The notes under the pieces were generated by a model. That model was given only the letters and a program-made list of their open reading frames with translations. It searched no databases and was not told the DNA's origin. Below, in pieces: positions 1-11,615 of a stretch of 64,000 nucleotides of DNA. Origin of the DNA: Schizophyllum amplum (lineage: Eukaryota; Basidiomycota; Agaricomycetes; Agaricales; Schizophyllaceae); assembly GCA_007026445.1 (NCBI GenBank), contig VDMD01000009.1, positions 868,001 to 932,000 of the forward strand. Direction: 5' to 3'. A program made the translations under genes and the position numbers. Each line of letters begins with the position of its first letter. The stretch's first letter is position 1.

Positions 1-865
1 TAGTCTAGAATCACATATATGATGAGCTTTTAGGACAAGTAAGGAAGGGCCGGAACAACCTTCTCATACTTGTACGGCGTACCCGTATGAAAGACGATGA
101 GCGCATCGTCTGCTGCAGTGGCAGCGCGAAAGGGACGCTGGTGCCGAATCGCCACAGCGTTGATCGTCTGTGCAGAGCTTAACATGTGTCGCGCGCATAC
201 GTGCTAGCCAGCACACCTTCGAGTGCCCACTGATCTCCCCGGTGCTAGTACCCGTGTCCATCATAAACGCATGCCCAAACCTGCAGTCGCGATCGCTGGA
301 TCAGCAAGGATCATGGGAATACGAGGCATGGCGCACTTGTCTCTCCCGTCACCGACAGCGATGATACGCTTGCTCTCGCCGTCCCACTCAAGATCGTTGA
401 CGCGGCCTGAGATGACCTTGTACTCCCCTTTCAGCGAACGATCCTCGCCGACGGTGTCCCATACGCGGACTGCGGTGCATGGTCAGCGCTTTGGAGCAAC
501 GCTTAGCGCGTAGCAAACGCACCTGTCCCCGTCACATCTGCAGACGCGCAGTAGTACCCCGAGGGCGATATACGCGCGACGGTTGTATTCTGAACGTGCC
601 CAGCGTACGCGGTCGTCAAGGCGGCGTCCTACAGCGAGCTCAGCGCGCCACCCTCTGGACTTCCATGTGCTGTCGCATACATTCAGATCGCGTATCTATC
701 GAGTGCGCCTCAGTGCGAGCTTGCCAAAACCTTGGCTAGGGCACTGACTATGACCGTGCGCCCGTTCGCGTAGGCGATCTTGCCCTTCGTCGCGTCAAGC
801 TTTGTGGATACCCCGCGTGCTGTGCTGGGGTTGCACGGGAAGACGCTCGATGGCTTGAAAGACAT
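1..865 (-). CDS. AIP1: Actin-interacting protein 1 (WD40), N-terminal part
   Basis: Partial gene running off the left edge. Exons on the minus strand: 749-865, 681-695, 523-628, 337-469, 217-280, 60-167 and the first four bases of another at 1-4. All introns are GT-AG and the phases agree. The protein starts MSFKPSSVFPCNPSTARG, the typical AIP1 start, and continues with WD40 blade segments such as GHVQNTTVARISPSGYYCAS, TVRVWDTVGEDRSLKGEYK and INDLEWDGESK-like stretches, then HAFMMDTGTSTGEISGHSK. AIP1/WDR1 works with cofilin to disassemble actin filaments; the family has about 600 residues and two seven-blade propellers, so roughly the first 180 residues are here. The start codon is the first ATG of the conserved N-terminus. 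It is divergent from the amidohydrolase gene. Identification is confident from family resemblance. Confidence 0.93.
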
Positions 866-1187
866 TATACAAGCCTGTATACAAGAATCAAGCAGATATG
901 GACAGGTTGAGATAGAAACGGTAAGCAGCAAGAAAGAACTCGGAAGAGCAGGACGGGAGCAGGAGGCGCCCGACCACAACGTGTGACTACGGGCACGTGA
1001 TTCGGCAGTCCGTGACTCCGAAGAACAATGGCACGTCAACAACTTTCCAGGTCGCGACTCGCCACCAAGATCCAACAGTTGTGCGCGCGGGGTGACACGG
1101 GCGCCACCAGTCTGCCAGCTGACAAACCTTCTCCCACTTTTTCTCTCACCAACATCCTCTGAAGTCAGTATAGCGGAGACCTTCTGG
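866..1187. promoter_or_regulatory. Shared divergent promoter region AIP1 / amidohydrolase
   Basis: 322 bases separate two divergently oriented start codons, so both promoters must lie here or overlap the first exons. The interval holds a CACGTGAT box near 994. No clear TATA box was seen. The regulatory role is inferred from layout only. Confidence 0.5.
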
Positions 1188-4100
1188 ATGGAATTGAGCA
1201 AAGGACACACGCTCCTGCCTCTTTCATCTGAAGCAGACAGGGGGACGCGGTCCTCAAGCGCAGCACCCCGTGCGTTCAAAGCAATAATCCTTCTCTCAGT
1301 CGCCGCGAGCTTTCATCTTCTCTTTAATCATCCTTCTCTACGACCATGGGGGCTGCTCGAGAAGGCTGATGTAGAGTGGGAGGACAACGTTTGGCCCATT
1401 CGCGAACAGACGCCCTGGGACATTTCCACAGACTTCCCCTACCCTCGTACGGTGGATTATGATGTGCAGGAGGGCACCTGGCTGCGCCTCGACGTACATC
1501 CTACCTCTGGCGACATCGTCTTCGACATGATTGGTGACGTGTACTGCATTTCGGCAGCTGACGCTCTCGTCGCGAACATGGACGTTGGCACTCGCGCGAA
1601 AGCACGCCCAGTCCTGCTCGGCATCCCGCATGACTCGGACGCGCACTTCTCACCGGACGGGAACTCCATGGTATTTCGTAGCGACGCTGGTCTCGGCTCA
1701 GAGAACATCTGGGTCATGCCCTGGAACGGATGTGAGGCTATGGATCTGCGACCAGCCTATCCTCAGGGAAAACTGTCTCAAGCGATGCAAACCAAGAACG
1801 AGGACGATGCTCTTCTTGTCGCGGGTATCTCCGAGACGGCTCAGCGCAAGTCGAGTCGTTTGCTACGCGAAGGAAGACTCGCAGGTGATTCTTTTCGTAT
1901 ACAAAGCAATATATACTTATTATTTCGCTAGCCCAACGCGTGACCAACGAGACGTACCGCTGGATCTCCGACGCTCGCTTCCATCCGTCCGGCGAGAAAG
2001 TCATCGCCACGAAGTGGTTCACCGGCAGTAGGAGCATTCCAGCTGGTGAAGGATGGGAGTTCGACGTCCCCGAACTCGGCAGCCATCCTTCCATTCCAGC
2101 CAAGAGCGGGACAAGGCGCGTCGGACGCGACCTTCCGCCGGGGTGGTCTAAGGATGACTACGGCGAACAGCAGATTGGGCCGGAGCAGTTTATATGGCGT
2201 GGAAACGACACGCTTATCTATTCTAAGAACGTCGTCGACTCCGGGACCTTCCAGTATAGCAACAACGTGTTCAAGGGCATTTATTCGATGTTCACGTACA
2301 ACATGACAACAGGCAAGACAGAGACGCTGGTCGACGCTGCTCCTGGTGGCGCGAGTCGACCCGAGCTCTCCAGAGATCAGCGCACTATGGCCTTTGTGCG
2401 TCGTGTCAGGGATAAGCAGGCTCTTGTTCTCAAGTAAGGACTTCCACATGTGAGGAGAAGCGAGCATGGCTCATTGTTGACCATCTAGAGATCTCCAAAC
2501 CGGCTCACTGCATCATATCTGGTACGGGCTATCCTACGATGACACTCGCGTATCTGCGCCGATGGGCACGTATCCGTCGTTCGCATTCACTCCTACCGAC
2601 GATGCGATCATCATCTGGGCCGAAGGTCAGATCTATCGCGTCCCGGTGGCAGTCAACGCAGAGGGCGAGAAGGTCAAGGGCGGAACTCCTGCCGTGATAC
2701 CGTTCACCGCACACATTGAGAAGCGTCTGGCTCCGACTCTCACGACTACAATGGACCTGGCTGCGCTGGAAACGGCGGACCAGATGCGCGTCCATGCCTT
2801 CAAAGAGCTGAGCGTTGACGAGACAGGCGAACGGGTGCTTTTCCAGGGCGGTGGGGCGACCTACGTCTACGCCGTAGGCTCAGGGAAGACCCTTGCACTT
2901 CCGACTCTGCATGCCGATCAGCCTTATTACTCCCCTGCGTGGGTACCCAACACACCTGATCTCGCCATTCATGCGCGATGGTCAAACACGAACTTCACGT
3001 CCTTCGAAATCGCGAACTTGACGTCGGGCGTCTCATACGAACTTAACGATCTGCCTACCGGTCGCTACTTCTCACCAATCCTCTGCGAATGCACGGGAGC
3101 GAAGCGAAGGATCGCGTTTCTCAGGAATGCAGGGACATTGCTCACAGGAGATATCGTCGCCACTGCGAAACCAGGGCTCTACCTGGGCAAGCTCACTCTG
3201 CCCTTGGACGCTGCGGGCACTATCAACATCAGCGACCTCCGCTTCATACCCTCCGAGATCGATGTGGACGGCCATGTCACGATGCGCTTTGTGCATGGCG
3301 CCTCGAAGTTGCTCGTACAACAAGACAGACGCGCGTTCACGATAGACCTCGGTGCAGGCCCGAACGATGCCGGCGACTACGAGCATTCCACCGTTGCCAC
3401 AGGCAGGATGTCCTCGGAGCTGGCTGTCTCGCTCGATCGTGGCTCGCAGTTACAGAGTGCGGCGTTCGTCGACTTTCATCACGTCTACGTGGCGCCGAAG
3501 GAGTCTATCGGCGAAGAGGCACTGTGGTCGAAACCGGCAAATGCAACGAAGGGTATCGCGCGTCTCAGTCTGGATGGCGGGCACGATCTGTCATGGAGTC
3601 GTGACGGCAAGAAGCTCTTCTGGTTCCTCGGTATATATGGCCTTTGCAACTTTTACTCTTCGATGGCTGATTTACGCGCTGCAGGGGCCTATCTGCATTC
3701 ATTGGAGGCGTCGAAGCTTAGCCAGTGCACCACAGCCATTGAAGAAGACGTCCTGACCTTTGGCATCGCCTGCGTTAACAAGCTTGTCGAGTGGGAACAA
3801 GTTGTGGTAGAGCACCCCACCGACGTGGGACGCCTCAAACAGGAGGGCTCGGGGGGTTCGCTTGCAATCGTGAACGCTACCATCGTCAAGATGAGCTCCG
3901 ACGATTTTGACAGCGATATCATCGAGGGCGGTACACTGCTCACCAAGGGTGGAGTGATTTCTGCAGCTGGATCTGCAGCGTCGGTCGACATCCCAGACGA
4001 CGCCGTTGTGATCAACGCTAACCAAGGTGATGTTTACATATGTACTTGCGCCGTTCGATGTCTGACTCGCTTGATCGCTCTCAGGATATGTGCTTCCTGG

Positions 4101-5451
4101 ATTCATCGACATGCATGCCCACTGGAGCGGTTACTCAGACAGATACCCGGCCAGCTCATGGGAGCTGGAGACCTTCCTCGCGTATGGTGTCACGACTTTG
4201 CACAAGTAAGCGAGAGCCGCTCCACCCTGCCTTTCGGCCGACTCTGACGCTATTTTCCATGTCAGTCCAAGCACTGACACCGTCGATGCCTTCAGCGAGC
4301 GCGTGCGCGTTGAGCGTGGGCAGATAGTTGGACCCCGTATCTTTCATACTGGGGATGTGATCTACGGTGCTGGGGAGGCCGGTCTTCATGAAGACATCGC
4401 AAACCACCAGGAGGCGTACTCGGCACTGATCAGGATCAAGGCAGAGGGCGGCCCGTTTTCGCACTCCTACAAGAACTATCAGCTTCCGTCTCGGTCAGTT
4501 GATGTTCACTTGCTTTACGCTTACTGATGAGACGTCCTTCATCTCAGTGCGTCCCGTCAACGCCTGCTCCTAGCAGCGCGCAATGTTTCGATGATATGTG
4601 TCCCAGAAGGCGGCATGAACTATGACTGGGACCTAACTTACATAGTAGACGGTGAGTTCAGTATTGTCAGACGAATCCCATTATTCACAATGCGATTGAT
4701 TCAGGTATGACAACAATCGAGCACTCTCTTCCTGTTGCCGTCCTTTACGACGACGTCTTGAGGCTTTTCGAGGAGAGCGGTACGGCCTACACGCCAACCC
4801 ACATTGTTAGCTACGGCGGTGTCATGGGCGAACAGCAGATCTGGGCCGAAGAAGATGTACCAAATGATCCAAAGTCGGTCTTCATTGTACTTGTCACTAT
4901 GAGGAATAAGGCTGACTATGGCGCAGGCTGCGTCGCTTTACGCGACACGATATTTTGGAGGGCTTGACCGAGTCTGTCTCGCGGCCCATGCACGGTGCGT
5001 TCAGTCGAGGTTTTTGACGACGTCGCTAACGCATGTGATGACAGCTTACGGACTGTACAACGTATCAGCTGAGGCTGCAGAAATGTCTCGCGCTGGTGTT
5101 CCCGTTCTGATTGGCGCGCATGGGGAACCTCCCCTCGGGCTGAACTACCACTCCGAGTTGTGGTTCACTCAGCAGGGCGGACTCTCGAACTACGAGGTCT
5201 TCAAAGCCGCTACGCTTACCTCCGCTCGTGTTCTCGGCATGGAGAAGTCTATCGGCTCCTTGGAAGAAGGCAAACTGGCCGACTTCGTCGTGTACCCGGC
5301 CGACGTCGACATTCTTGATAACGACATTCGTTTCTCGAGGGACCTGGCGTATGTTGGGAGGGGTGGCCGCTTATGGGACGCATCAACGATGGAGGAGGTG
5401 TGGCCTGTGAAGGGTCGGAGGCGGCCCATTCCCCCGATTAATGCGGATTAG
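1188..5451 (+). CDS. TolB/WD40-like propeller plus amidohydrolase, type II membrane protein
   Basis: Ten exons: 1188-1884, 1932-2433, 2489-3630, 3685-4026, 4085-4205, 4266-4493, 4548-4651, 4705-4873, 4927-4994, 5045-5451; 1,259 residues in frame. A hydrophobic segment at about residues 28-46 (AFKAIILLSVAASFHLLF) follows a short polar N-terminus, suggesting a type II anchor. Residues ~60-850 contain repeated beta-propeller motifs such as HFSPDGNSMVF, ARFHPSGEKVIA and LSWSRDGKKLFW. Residues ~850-1250 form a metal-dependent amidohydrolase: PGFIDMHAHWSG carries the HxH metal ligands, TTIEHS a further histidine, and GSLEEGKLADFVVY is the usual C-terminal strand. The same two-domain order is known in bacterial and fungal 'amidohydrolase with WD40-like PD40' proteins. 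Substrate unknown. The upstream in-frame ATG at 1092 was rejected because it adds a non-conserved stretch. Confidence 0.88.
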
Positions 5452-5798
5452 TTCCCTTGATCTCGTCTTGAGATTGGCTCATATTTAACCATAGTGCCCT
5501 CACGGAGATCTCTCATTTTGCGGTCGGCAAATTCAACAGCTTTGTGTACCGGACGAGCGGTCGAGTAGCATCATGCACACTCGGCCGGCCGTATCGGGTA
5601 TGGTTTAAGCAGGCGCTCGTAAGTAGAGCGTTGACTTGCAGCTTTGACGTCAGGACTCAGGCTGCGGCCATTGAATTCGATCTTCTATAAGTCTCACAAA
5701 CGCCGCCCATATATACAGTTGCCACGTCCAAGGTGGTGCCATCCAGCTCTTGACTCCAACCCTCATCTGCATACTTACATACTGTACTTCTCATCCCA
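5452..5798. other. Intergenic, no gene seen
   Basis: 347 bases between the amidohydrolase stop and the ISG12-like start. It holds the 3' untranslated region of one gene and the promoter of the next. Reading frames here, including an antisense one at 5657-5884, show no family resemblance. Confidence 0.5.
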
Positions 5799-6210
5799 AT
5801 GGGTGCGTCGCGATCCAGGTCAAGGAGCTTCTGTTCTGCTGACTTCGCTGCTTTTGCTTGATTAGACTCTACGGTAGCAGTCACTGCTGGTGCTGTCGTC
5901 GCCGGGGTGGTACTTACTCCTCTTCTGGGACCTGTTGTGCTCGGCGCTGCTGGGTTTACGGCGGGGGGTGTTGCTGCTGGTAAGCTACTCCGTCATTATA
6001 TGTCTCGCATCGTCTTACAAAACTTCCACAGGCAGTCTGGCGGCTGGAATGCAGGCAGGCATTGGGAACGTGATCGCAGGTACTGCATTTGCTGGCGCTC
6101 AGGCTGCAGGAGCTACTGGGGCGATCCCGGTTATCGGATGCGTCATTGGCGGCGGGGTCGGCGGTGCCACGACATATGTTGCTAACAAGGTGGCGGGCTT
6201 ACTCACGTAA
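5799..6210 (+). CDS. ISG12/IFI6-like small glycine/alanine-rich membrane protein, copy A
   Basis: Exons 5799-5802, 5866-5979 and 6032-6210 give 98 residues. The first exon is only ATG plus G, and the first intron (GTGCGT donor) splits codon 2. The protein is almost wholly a Gly/Ala-rich hydrophobic domain: VVLTPLLGPVVLGAAGFTAG, then GSLAAGMQAGIGNVIAG, then GAIPVIGCVIGGGVGG. This is the interferon-induced 6-16 (ISG12/IFI27) domain, known in animals as mitochondrial membrane proteins affecting apoptosis and also found in agaric fungi. The function in fungi is not established. A related gene lies at 20607-21300 with the same intron after ATG-G. An alternative start at 5644 would add a long non-conserved leader and was rejected. 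Confidence 0.8.
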
Positions 6211-6459
6211 TGGTATAGCTCCGATGTATTCGAGTTGCCTTTCCACAAGTCCTCTGTCGCTGTGGTACCCGTCACGGAATTCTGGCGACGATGAGCGTTG
6301 AAAGAACTTCAAGCAGGCTTTGTTTCAGTGACCTCTTGAAAGGTTGATGCTGCTTCGTCTTCTGACTACTGTTTCTGTTCTGCTAATATTCAGGATGAAT
6401 ACACCATTCCCTTACTTGAAGCCACCCTCAAGAACTCGATGTGAGAACAAAGTGCCAGA

Positions 6460-7193
6460 AATTCAACCCGTACATGACACATGACCGTGGGAACCCTCTC
6501 TGTCTCGAAAATCAATCCGCGCCGATCACCTCTCTTTTCCTCAACCACGCAGCAGATCCAAGGCCGCGACGCTCGCCCCGCACAGGGTGCTTTCACAGCG
6601 TCCACTGTCGCGAGCGGGCCAAGGTCTGAGTGATGCACCCTCGATGGTCCCAGCTGGGCCCGGCTGTAATAAGCCGCACGGCGTACCAGAAATGCGGCCA
6701 ACACTCGCGCCCCTCTGTCACTCGCGTTTCGACGATGAGACTGCGGAGGGGGCCCGAAGACATTCGACAACCGTTGGATGATGGTTGCGGGAGAGGGTCA
6801 TGCAGTGACTGGTCCTGCAATGCGCTGTGGTGCTCGGGCGCGTGCTATAGTCGGCGATTCACCTGTTTGCCCTCCGTGTACGTGTAGTTCCTCGCCCGAT
6901 GTCCTCACGGACCGGTAGAGGGGCGGTAGCGGGCGTGTGGAGGCATCACTATGCGCACATCGCTGTAGTGCCTCCCGCGCGAAGGGCGTTGTTAGATTGC
7001 CGCGAACTATCGGGCGTCGGCGCGTCCTTCTAGAAGGCATTCTCGGGACTGTCTAGTTCGGCTGCCGCGCCCTTGAGTGCAATTCGCGGCTCGTCACCTG
7101 CAGTAGCGCGCTCGGTGCGCTGCGGCAAACGAAACTCGATTCAGACTACTCTGGGTCTGCTGCCAATTTTTTCCTCCCTGCCCAGCTTGCTGG
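6460..7193 (+). repeat. Interspersed repeat family R, copy R1
   Basis: Ordered landmarks shared with the other copies: a pyrimidine tract then GCAGATCCAAGGCCGCGA near 6550; GCGGGCCAAGGTCTGAGTGA near 6615; a block ending GTGCTCGGGCGCGTGC near 6830; AATTCGCGG near 7081; AACTCGATTCAGACTACTCT near 7134 followed by CCAATTTTTTCC; and a terminal hairpin CCAGC-tt-GCTGG at 7182-7193. No open reading frame of credible length. The 5' boundary is approximate. Confidence 0.85.
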
Positions 7194-7646
7194 ATGTTCT
7201 GTAGCTATGTTGACTGGTTGACCCCCGTTACCTACCTATCTTGTAGTCTGTATATGGTTGCCCCTTGATAAATCTCCTGTGTGCTCATTCAGGGTATCCG
7301 AGGTTCAGAAATACGAAGGTTCTACTCTTCATCTTCACCTGCTACCGACTTGCAGTCTCTCCCAAGCTCGTTTCTGCGCACCAAAAAGGAAGGAGACTGT
7401 CCATCCTCATTTTCCAAGCTGCATTCCCCCTATCTGAAGCACAAAGCCTTCCAAAAGGAGAACCATCACGTCGGCTTCATTCAAATTGAGATGACGCAAT
7501 GACCTGGGACGGTGCGATCCTCAGATCGGTGGAGGTTCAGAACGTTCACCTGCGTACAGTCGACTTTGCATCCACCACATTCAGAACGCTGCGTCAGAAC
7601 AAGTCGATAACCCCCTTCCTTGGAATAAGACACAGAAGTTGCCACC
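7194..7646. other. Intergenic leader of HAD gene
   Basis: 453 bases between repeat R1 and the HAD start codon. Pyrimidine-rich stretches near the gene suggest a promoter and 5' untranslated region. No coding signal seen. Confidence 0.4.
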
Positions 7647-8440
7647 ATGCCTGCTGTGAGCACAATCTGAATGACAGTCTTGCGCGCGGCTGACTGGCCC
7701 GAACTTGCCAGATCAAGTGCATCCTCTTCGACTGCGACAACACCCTCGTCCTCTCCGAGCCACTTGCCTTCGCATCATGCGCCGATCTGCTCAACGAGAT
7801 CCTCGAGAAACACGGCCGCTCCGAGCGCTTCACCGGCCCCGAGCTCATGAGCACATTCGTCGGACAAAACTTCCGCGGCATGATGACCTCCCTCCAAGAA
7901 AAGTACGACTTCACGATGACCGACACCGAGCTCGACACCTACGTCTCCCGGGAGCTCGACCACACCGTGGAGAAGCTAGAGGCAGCGGCGGAGCCATGCG
8001 CTGGAGCGATCGAGGAGCTCGAGCGGTTGCAGGCGACCGGGAAGTATAAGCTGGCGGTCGTGTCATCCTCCGCGCTGAGCCGCGTGCAAGCGTCGCTGAA
8101 GAAGGTTGGTATGGAGCGGTTCTTCGCGCCAGAGAACGTGTACTCGGCCGCGTCCAGCCTGCCGACGCCGACGAGCAAGCCTAATCCTGCGATATACTTG
8201 CACGCCTGCAAGGAGCTGGGTTATGCGCCAGGGGAGTGCGTGGCGATCGAGGACAGCAAGTCCGGAGCTACAGCAGCGAAGAACGCGCACATCCCGCTTG
8301 TCGGGTATGTGGGGCCGTACGAGGAGGAGGAGGAGCGGGTCAAGATGCGGAAGGTGTTGTCGGAGGCCTGCGAGGCCTTCGCAATATTAGAGCACTGGAA
8401 GGACTTTGAGCAGGTGTTGAAGAAGTTGGAAAGTGCTTGA
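7647..8440 (+). CDS. HAD-superfamily hydrolase (subfamily IA, phosphatase/phosphoglucomutase-like)
   Basis: Exons 7647-7655 and 7712-8440 give 245 residues. The start sits in a strong context (gccaccATG) and codes MPA before the intron. All four HAD motifs are visible: motif I FDCDNTLV (nucleophile and general-acid aspartates, residues ~9-13), motif II VVSSSA (~125), motif III lysine in TSKPNPAIYL (~175) and motif IV AIEDSKSG (~200). The helical cap between motifs I and II fits subfamily IA, which includes beta-phosphoglucomutase and sugar-phosphate phosphatases. The protein should remove phosphate from a small metabolite in the cytosol; the substrate cannot be read from sequence. It lies between repeats R1 and R2. 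Confidence 0.9.
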
Positions 8441-8737
8441 AGTTGAAGCCAGGGATTCACACGCACGGACGGGCCGTGGAAGAGGACAAACACGCATCCT
8501 GTCGACGACGATATCAGCGCGATTTCCGTCCCCTGCTAGAGCTCAAACAATGTACAAACACGAATGGCACGGAGGGAAGAAGTAAGGCCAGCATGCTGGT
8601 TCAAAGACGTGTCCCGGGCTTCGCGACGGTCGACGCAAGAAAGAGGTCATCGAGCCCACAAGAGCCCACACAAGCACGTGAGCACACGTGGCCTACCCCG
8701 CATAAAAACCACAACACGACCGCAACTGCTCTTCTTC

Positions 8738-9498
8738 CCAACCACCAGCAGCAGATGCAAGGCCGCGACGCTCGCACCGCACGGGCCCCGCGCCCTCCCT
8801 CGCGAGCGGGCCAAGGTCTGAGTGACGCACCACACGGTCCAAAAGCGCCATATGGTCTTAGCCGGACCCCGCTCTAACCAGCGGCCACGGCGCACCAGCA
8901 ATACGGAGTACCGCGCCTCTGTCCCAATACCAATCCTTCAGGTTGGATAACGGTAGGACGGCGCGGTGGTCTCTGCAATACGCCGTGGTGCCCGGGCGCG
9001 CGCCCGTCGTGCAGAGGCGAAAATCTCTTGCGCGGCGGGATTTGCTGTCTGCGGCTCGTCCTCCCGACGCCCTGCGCGCTGCCGCCGAGGGATGCCTCGG
9101 TGGATCTCTTGGAGTCGCATTCGACTTGCATCTCGGTACCTATGGAACGTGTGCTAGCCGACCGTTGAGCTGCTCTGGGCGGAAAGGCGTCAGCCGTGCC
9201 GTCCAGCGGGTTATCCCTCGTCACTTCTCTCCGTATTCGGCGTTTTGACCGTCGAGCGATCTCTCGTTATTCTTCACAAGCGAGGGATAGAGGGCTACGG
9301 GCCTACGGCATGGGTTGATCGACTCCCAGCGCGCAGGGAAATTCTGGGACACGAGCCTGCAGCACAAGGCCGCGCGTCCTTCAGTGCAATTCGCGGCACG
9401 CGTCTCGTCTTCCTCGCGAAGACAGACGTGCAACTCGATTCAGACTACTCTGCTCTGCTGCTCAATTTTTTCCATCCCATCTTCCGAGCTTCTGCTCG
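8738..9498 (+). repeat. Interspersed repeat family R, copy R2
   Basis: Same ordered landmarks as R1: pyrimidine tract and GCAAGGCCGCGACGCTCG near 8758; GCGGGCCAAGGTCTGAGTGA near 8807; GTGGTGCCCGGGCGCGCGCC near 8985; AATTCGCGG near 9388; AACTCGATTCAGACTACTCT near 9432; CAATTTTTTCC; terminal hairpin CGAGC-ttct-GCTCG at 9485-9498. The hairpin arms differ from R1 at paired positions. Confidence 0.85.
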
Positions 9499-9730
9499 TT
9501 GTCGTCCAGTATGTGCTCCAAGTCGTTGTGTACGGGCTCCGTTGTATGAATATCATGTCGTTGTGTATGCTCGCAGGATTCTGTCCTTCGCGCTCCCACT
9601 CCCCTCGTACGTTCATATCGCGCCCTAGCCGTCGTTAGCTTTCTTATTGCCTGCAATCAATCCAGTTCGATGTTTCTTGTTCTGCAGCGAGAAGGCTTCC
9701 ACACGTTGAAGATGAAGCGAGGGAAGTAAT

Positions 9731-10025
9731 GTCGGAAAAACCCGATGGGCCTGAAATCGCCTTATCAGGCCTGATCAGGCCATCAGACAATCGGTCCTGA
9801 ACAGGCCTGCTCAGGTCATCACGTGACGATGGAATTGACGATTTTCCCTCTTGTATATGCATGATTCTGTAAGGCGGAATGCGCTGAGTCCATCCATGAA
9901 ATTTTGGAGGAAATGAACAAGCGAGACGAATGCTAGAACCTCGCAAAATTTCGTCAGACGCTGTCAGACGCCGGCAGACGCCGGCAGGGACTCTATTCTG
10001 ATCAGACCGGACCGGAATTTCCGAC
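9731..10025. mobile_element. Short inverted-repeat element (MITE-like) with TAAT flanks
   Basis: The segment starts GTCGGAAA (9731-9738) and ends TTTCCGAC (10018-10025), an exact 8-base inverted repeat with partial matching further in. Both sides are flanked by TAAT in direct orientation, as expected of a target-site duplication. Length 295 bases, no coding capacity. It contains clustered TCAGGCC/CCTGATCAGG words (9760-9815) and a 10-base tandem array (9951-9990). Confidence 0.45.
9951..9990. repeat. Tandem ~10-base repeat
   Basis: Four imperfect units of the form GTCAGACGCC / GGCAGACGCC follow each other inside the MITE-like element. Confidence 0.6.
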
Positions 10026-10178
10026 TAATATTACACCGGTCTATATGGTACAAAGAAGGGGGCTAACACATAGACAGTCTATGGACCCATGGTCATCAAC
10101 AGTCTGAAGAACGAGATCGTCGAGATGAGCAGACATAAGTAATGCAGATGCAGCCAGTTAGGCCTGCATGTAAAAGCC

Positions 10179-11300
10179 TCACGCCATCTCGACGTCCTCA
10201 GCCGGCTTCGCAGCCTCTGTCGACTTCCCCGCGTCCGCCTGAGGCCCCTCCCCGGCCTTCTCCCCAGATTTCGCCACCGGCTCGTCCATGAACGCCTCCA
10301 GCTCGCGGTCGAGGTCCTCCGCCGTCATAGGCTTCTTGCGCTGTTTCGGCTGCGGCTTGTTCGCACCGCGCTTGTTGCGCACGGGGCCGGCGCCGCCTTC
10401 GGTACGGGCAGGCTTGGCACGGCTGCAAGTGGTGATTGTTGGTAAGCAGGAAAGAGGAAGGGTAGGAGAAGAGAGACGCACTTGTTCGCCTTGGGCTGCA
10501 CGAGTGCTATGTCATCCTGGCTTATACGTTCGATAAGTGAGGGTTTCTCGATGCGGTTCAGCAGCGTCTTCGTGGCCTGGGCGCTCACAGCGCGCCGCGA
10601 TCCCGGAGGCGGCGCGGCAAACTCAATGGTCATTGCTTGACCTGCAGGAAGGTATTGAGTAAGTCTTACTCGGAGGGACAAGAAGGCACCAGACGCACCC
10701 TTCGCCGTCTTGTTATCAAACGTGGCTTTCGCCTTGGCGGCCTGCTCCGCATTCTCATACGTGACGAAGGCGACACCGGAGGAGCGACCGCTGCGGTCAT
10801 ACTTTGCAAGTCGGGAAGGATCCATGGTCGGCTTCATGCGCGCGTAGCGGGAGGCGAGAGCGTCGTACCCTAATCTGCGGTTCGCGCACGAGAACACCTG
10901 TTTGGCCGAAGATTTTCTAGACAAGAGGTTAGTATGCAGGGGAATGAAAGGCGCAGCCCTGCGTAAGCTCTCACTGCCCATGGAGAGCACGAGCAGTCGC
11001 AAGCGTCTTGAGGGCCAGGGGACCGCGCGATAAGATGGAGACGCACGGAGAGGTCGACCGGCGTGATTTCATAGTGCAAGTTGGACACCATGAGGCGCGC
11101 ATTAACTTCTGGAGCGGCGCCTTTGCCTAGACTGTTGCTTGAAGGAGCGGCAGCGCGCTTGGCGCCGGGAGCGCGGTCGTGCACCCACTGTCCTTCGACG
11201 TTCGGGCGCTGGGGGAAGGGTCAACATTCCACGTGCATTCGAGCGCTCATGCGCCACGCACGCTATAGGGCTTGCGTGCATTCCTGTTCGCGGAGGCCAT
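10179..11300 (-). CDS. MLO3: ALYREF/Yra1/Mlo3-type mRNA export factor
   Basis: Exons on the minus strand: 11262-11300, 11047-11208, 10869-10916, 10699-10801, 10482-10641, 10179-10422; 251 residues. A central RRM spans about residues 50-125: RLMVSNLHYEITPVDLS, LFGQ-like KIFGQTGVLVREPQIRYDR, then SSGVAFVTYENAEQAAKA. A basic linker rich in RNKRGANKPQPKQRKK and the terminal helix KPMTAEDLDRELEAFM (FoP/REF C-terminal motif, NXF1/Mex67-binding) follow. The family couples TREX and the exon junction to the Mex67 export receptor in the nucleus. The N-terminal conserved REF box is short here (MASANRNARKPYS), which is unlike yeast Yra1. Divergent from ATG101. Family assignment is sure; the symbol follows fission yeast usage. 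Confidence 0.92.
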
Positions 11301-11615
11301 TGCAGATGAAGCAGAGGTGCAGGTGTAGAAGGAACGGAGGGCAGAACGACAGGGGGTGTCGCGGTGGTGGTCAGGACAAAGAAGGGAATGGGCGGAGTCT
11401 CAAATGAGTCTGGCGGCGACGCGCGTGACGTTCGATCACCGTGCGCGTCAGAGGCCCTTGTTCTCGACGCCTGCGGCCCCAGAGCTGTGCAGGCGCAACC
11501 ACGACCAAACACCATTCTCTTCTTCCCCTCCGAGCTGCTCCAGGCTGCTCGCCTTCTGGTCCTCGTTCTACGGTCTCTGCGGTCCTGCCTGCGACTCTCC
11601 CCCCGAGTCGCCGCT
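11301..11615. promoter_or_regulatory. Shared divergent promoter region ALYREF / ATG101
   Basis: 315 bases separate the two divergent start codons. The interval is GC-rich without a TATA box. The regulatory role is inferred from layout. Confidence 0.5.

Noticed and set aside
6535..7200. Family R as tRNA-derived SINE with internal polymerase III boxes
   Set aside because: The TCGATTC word is only a partial B box and no A box at the right distance was found; class left open.
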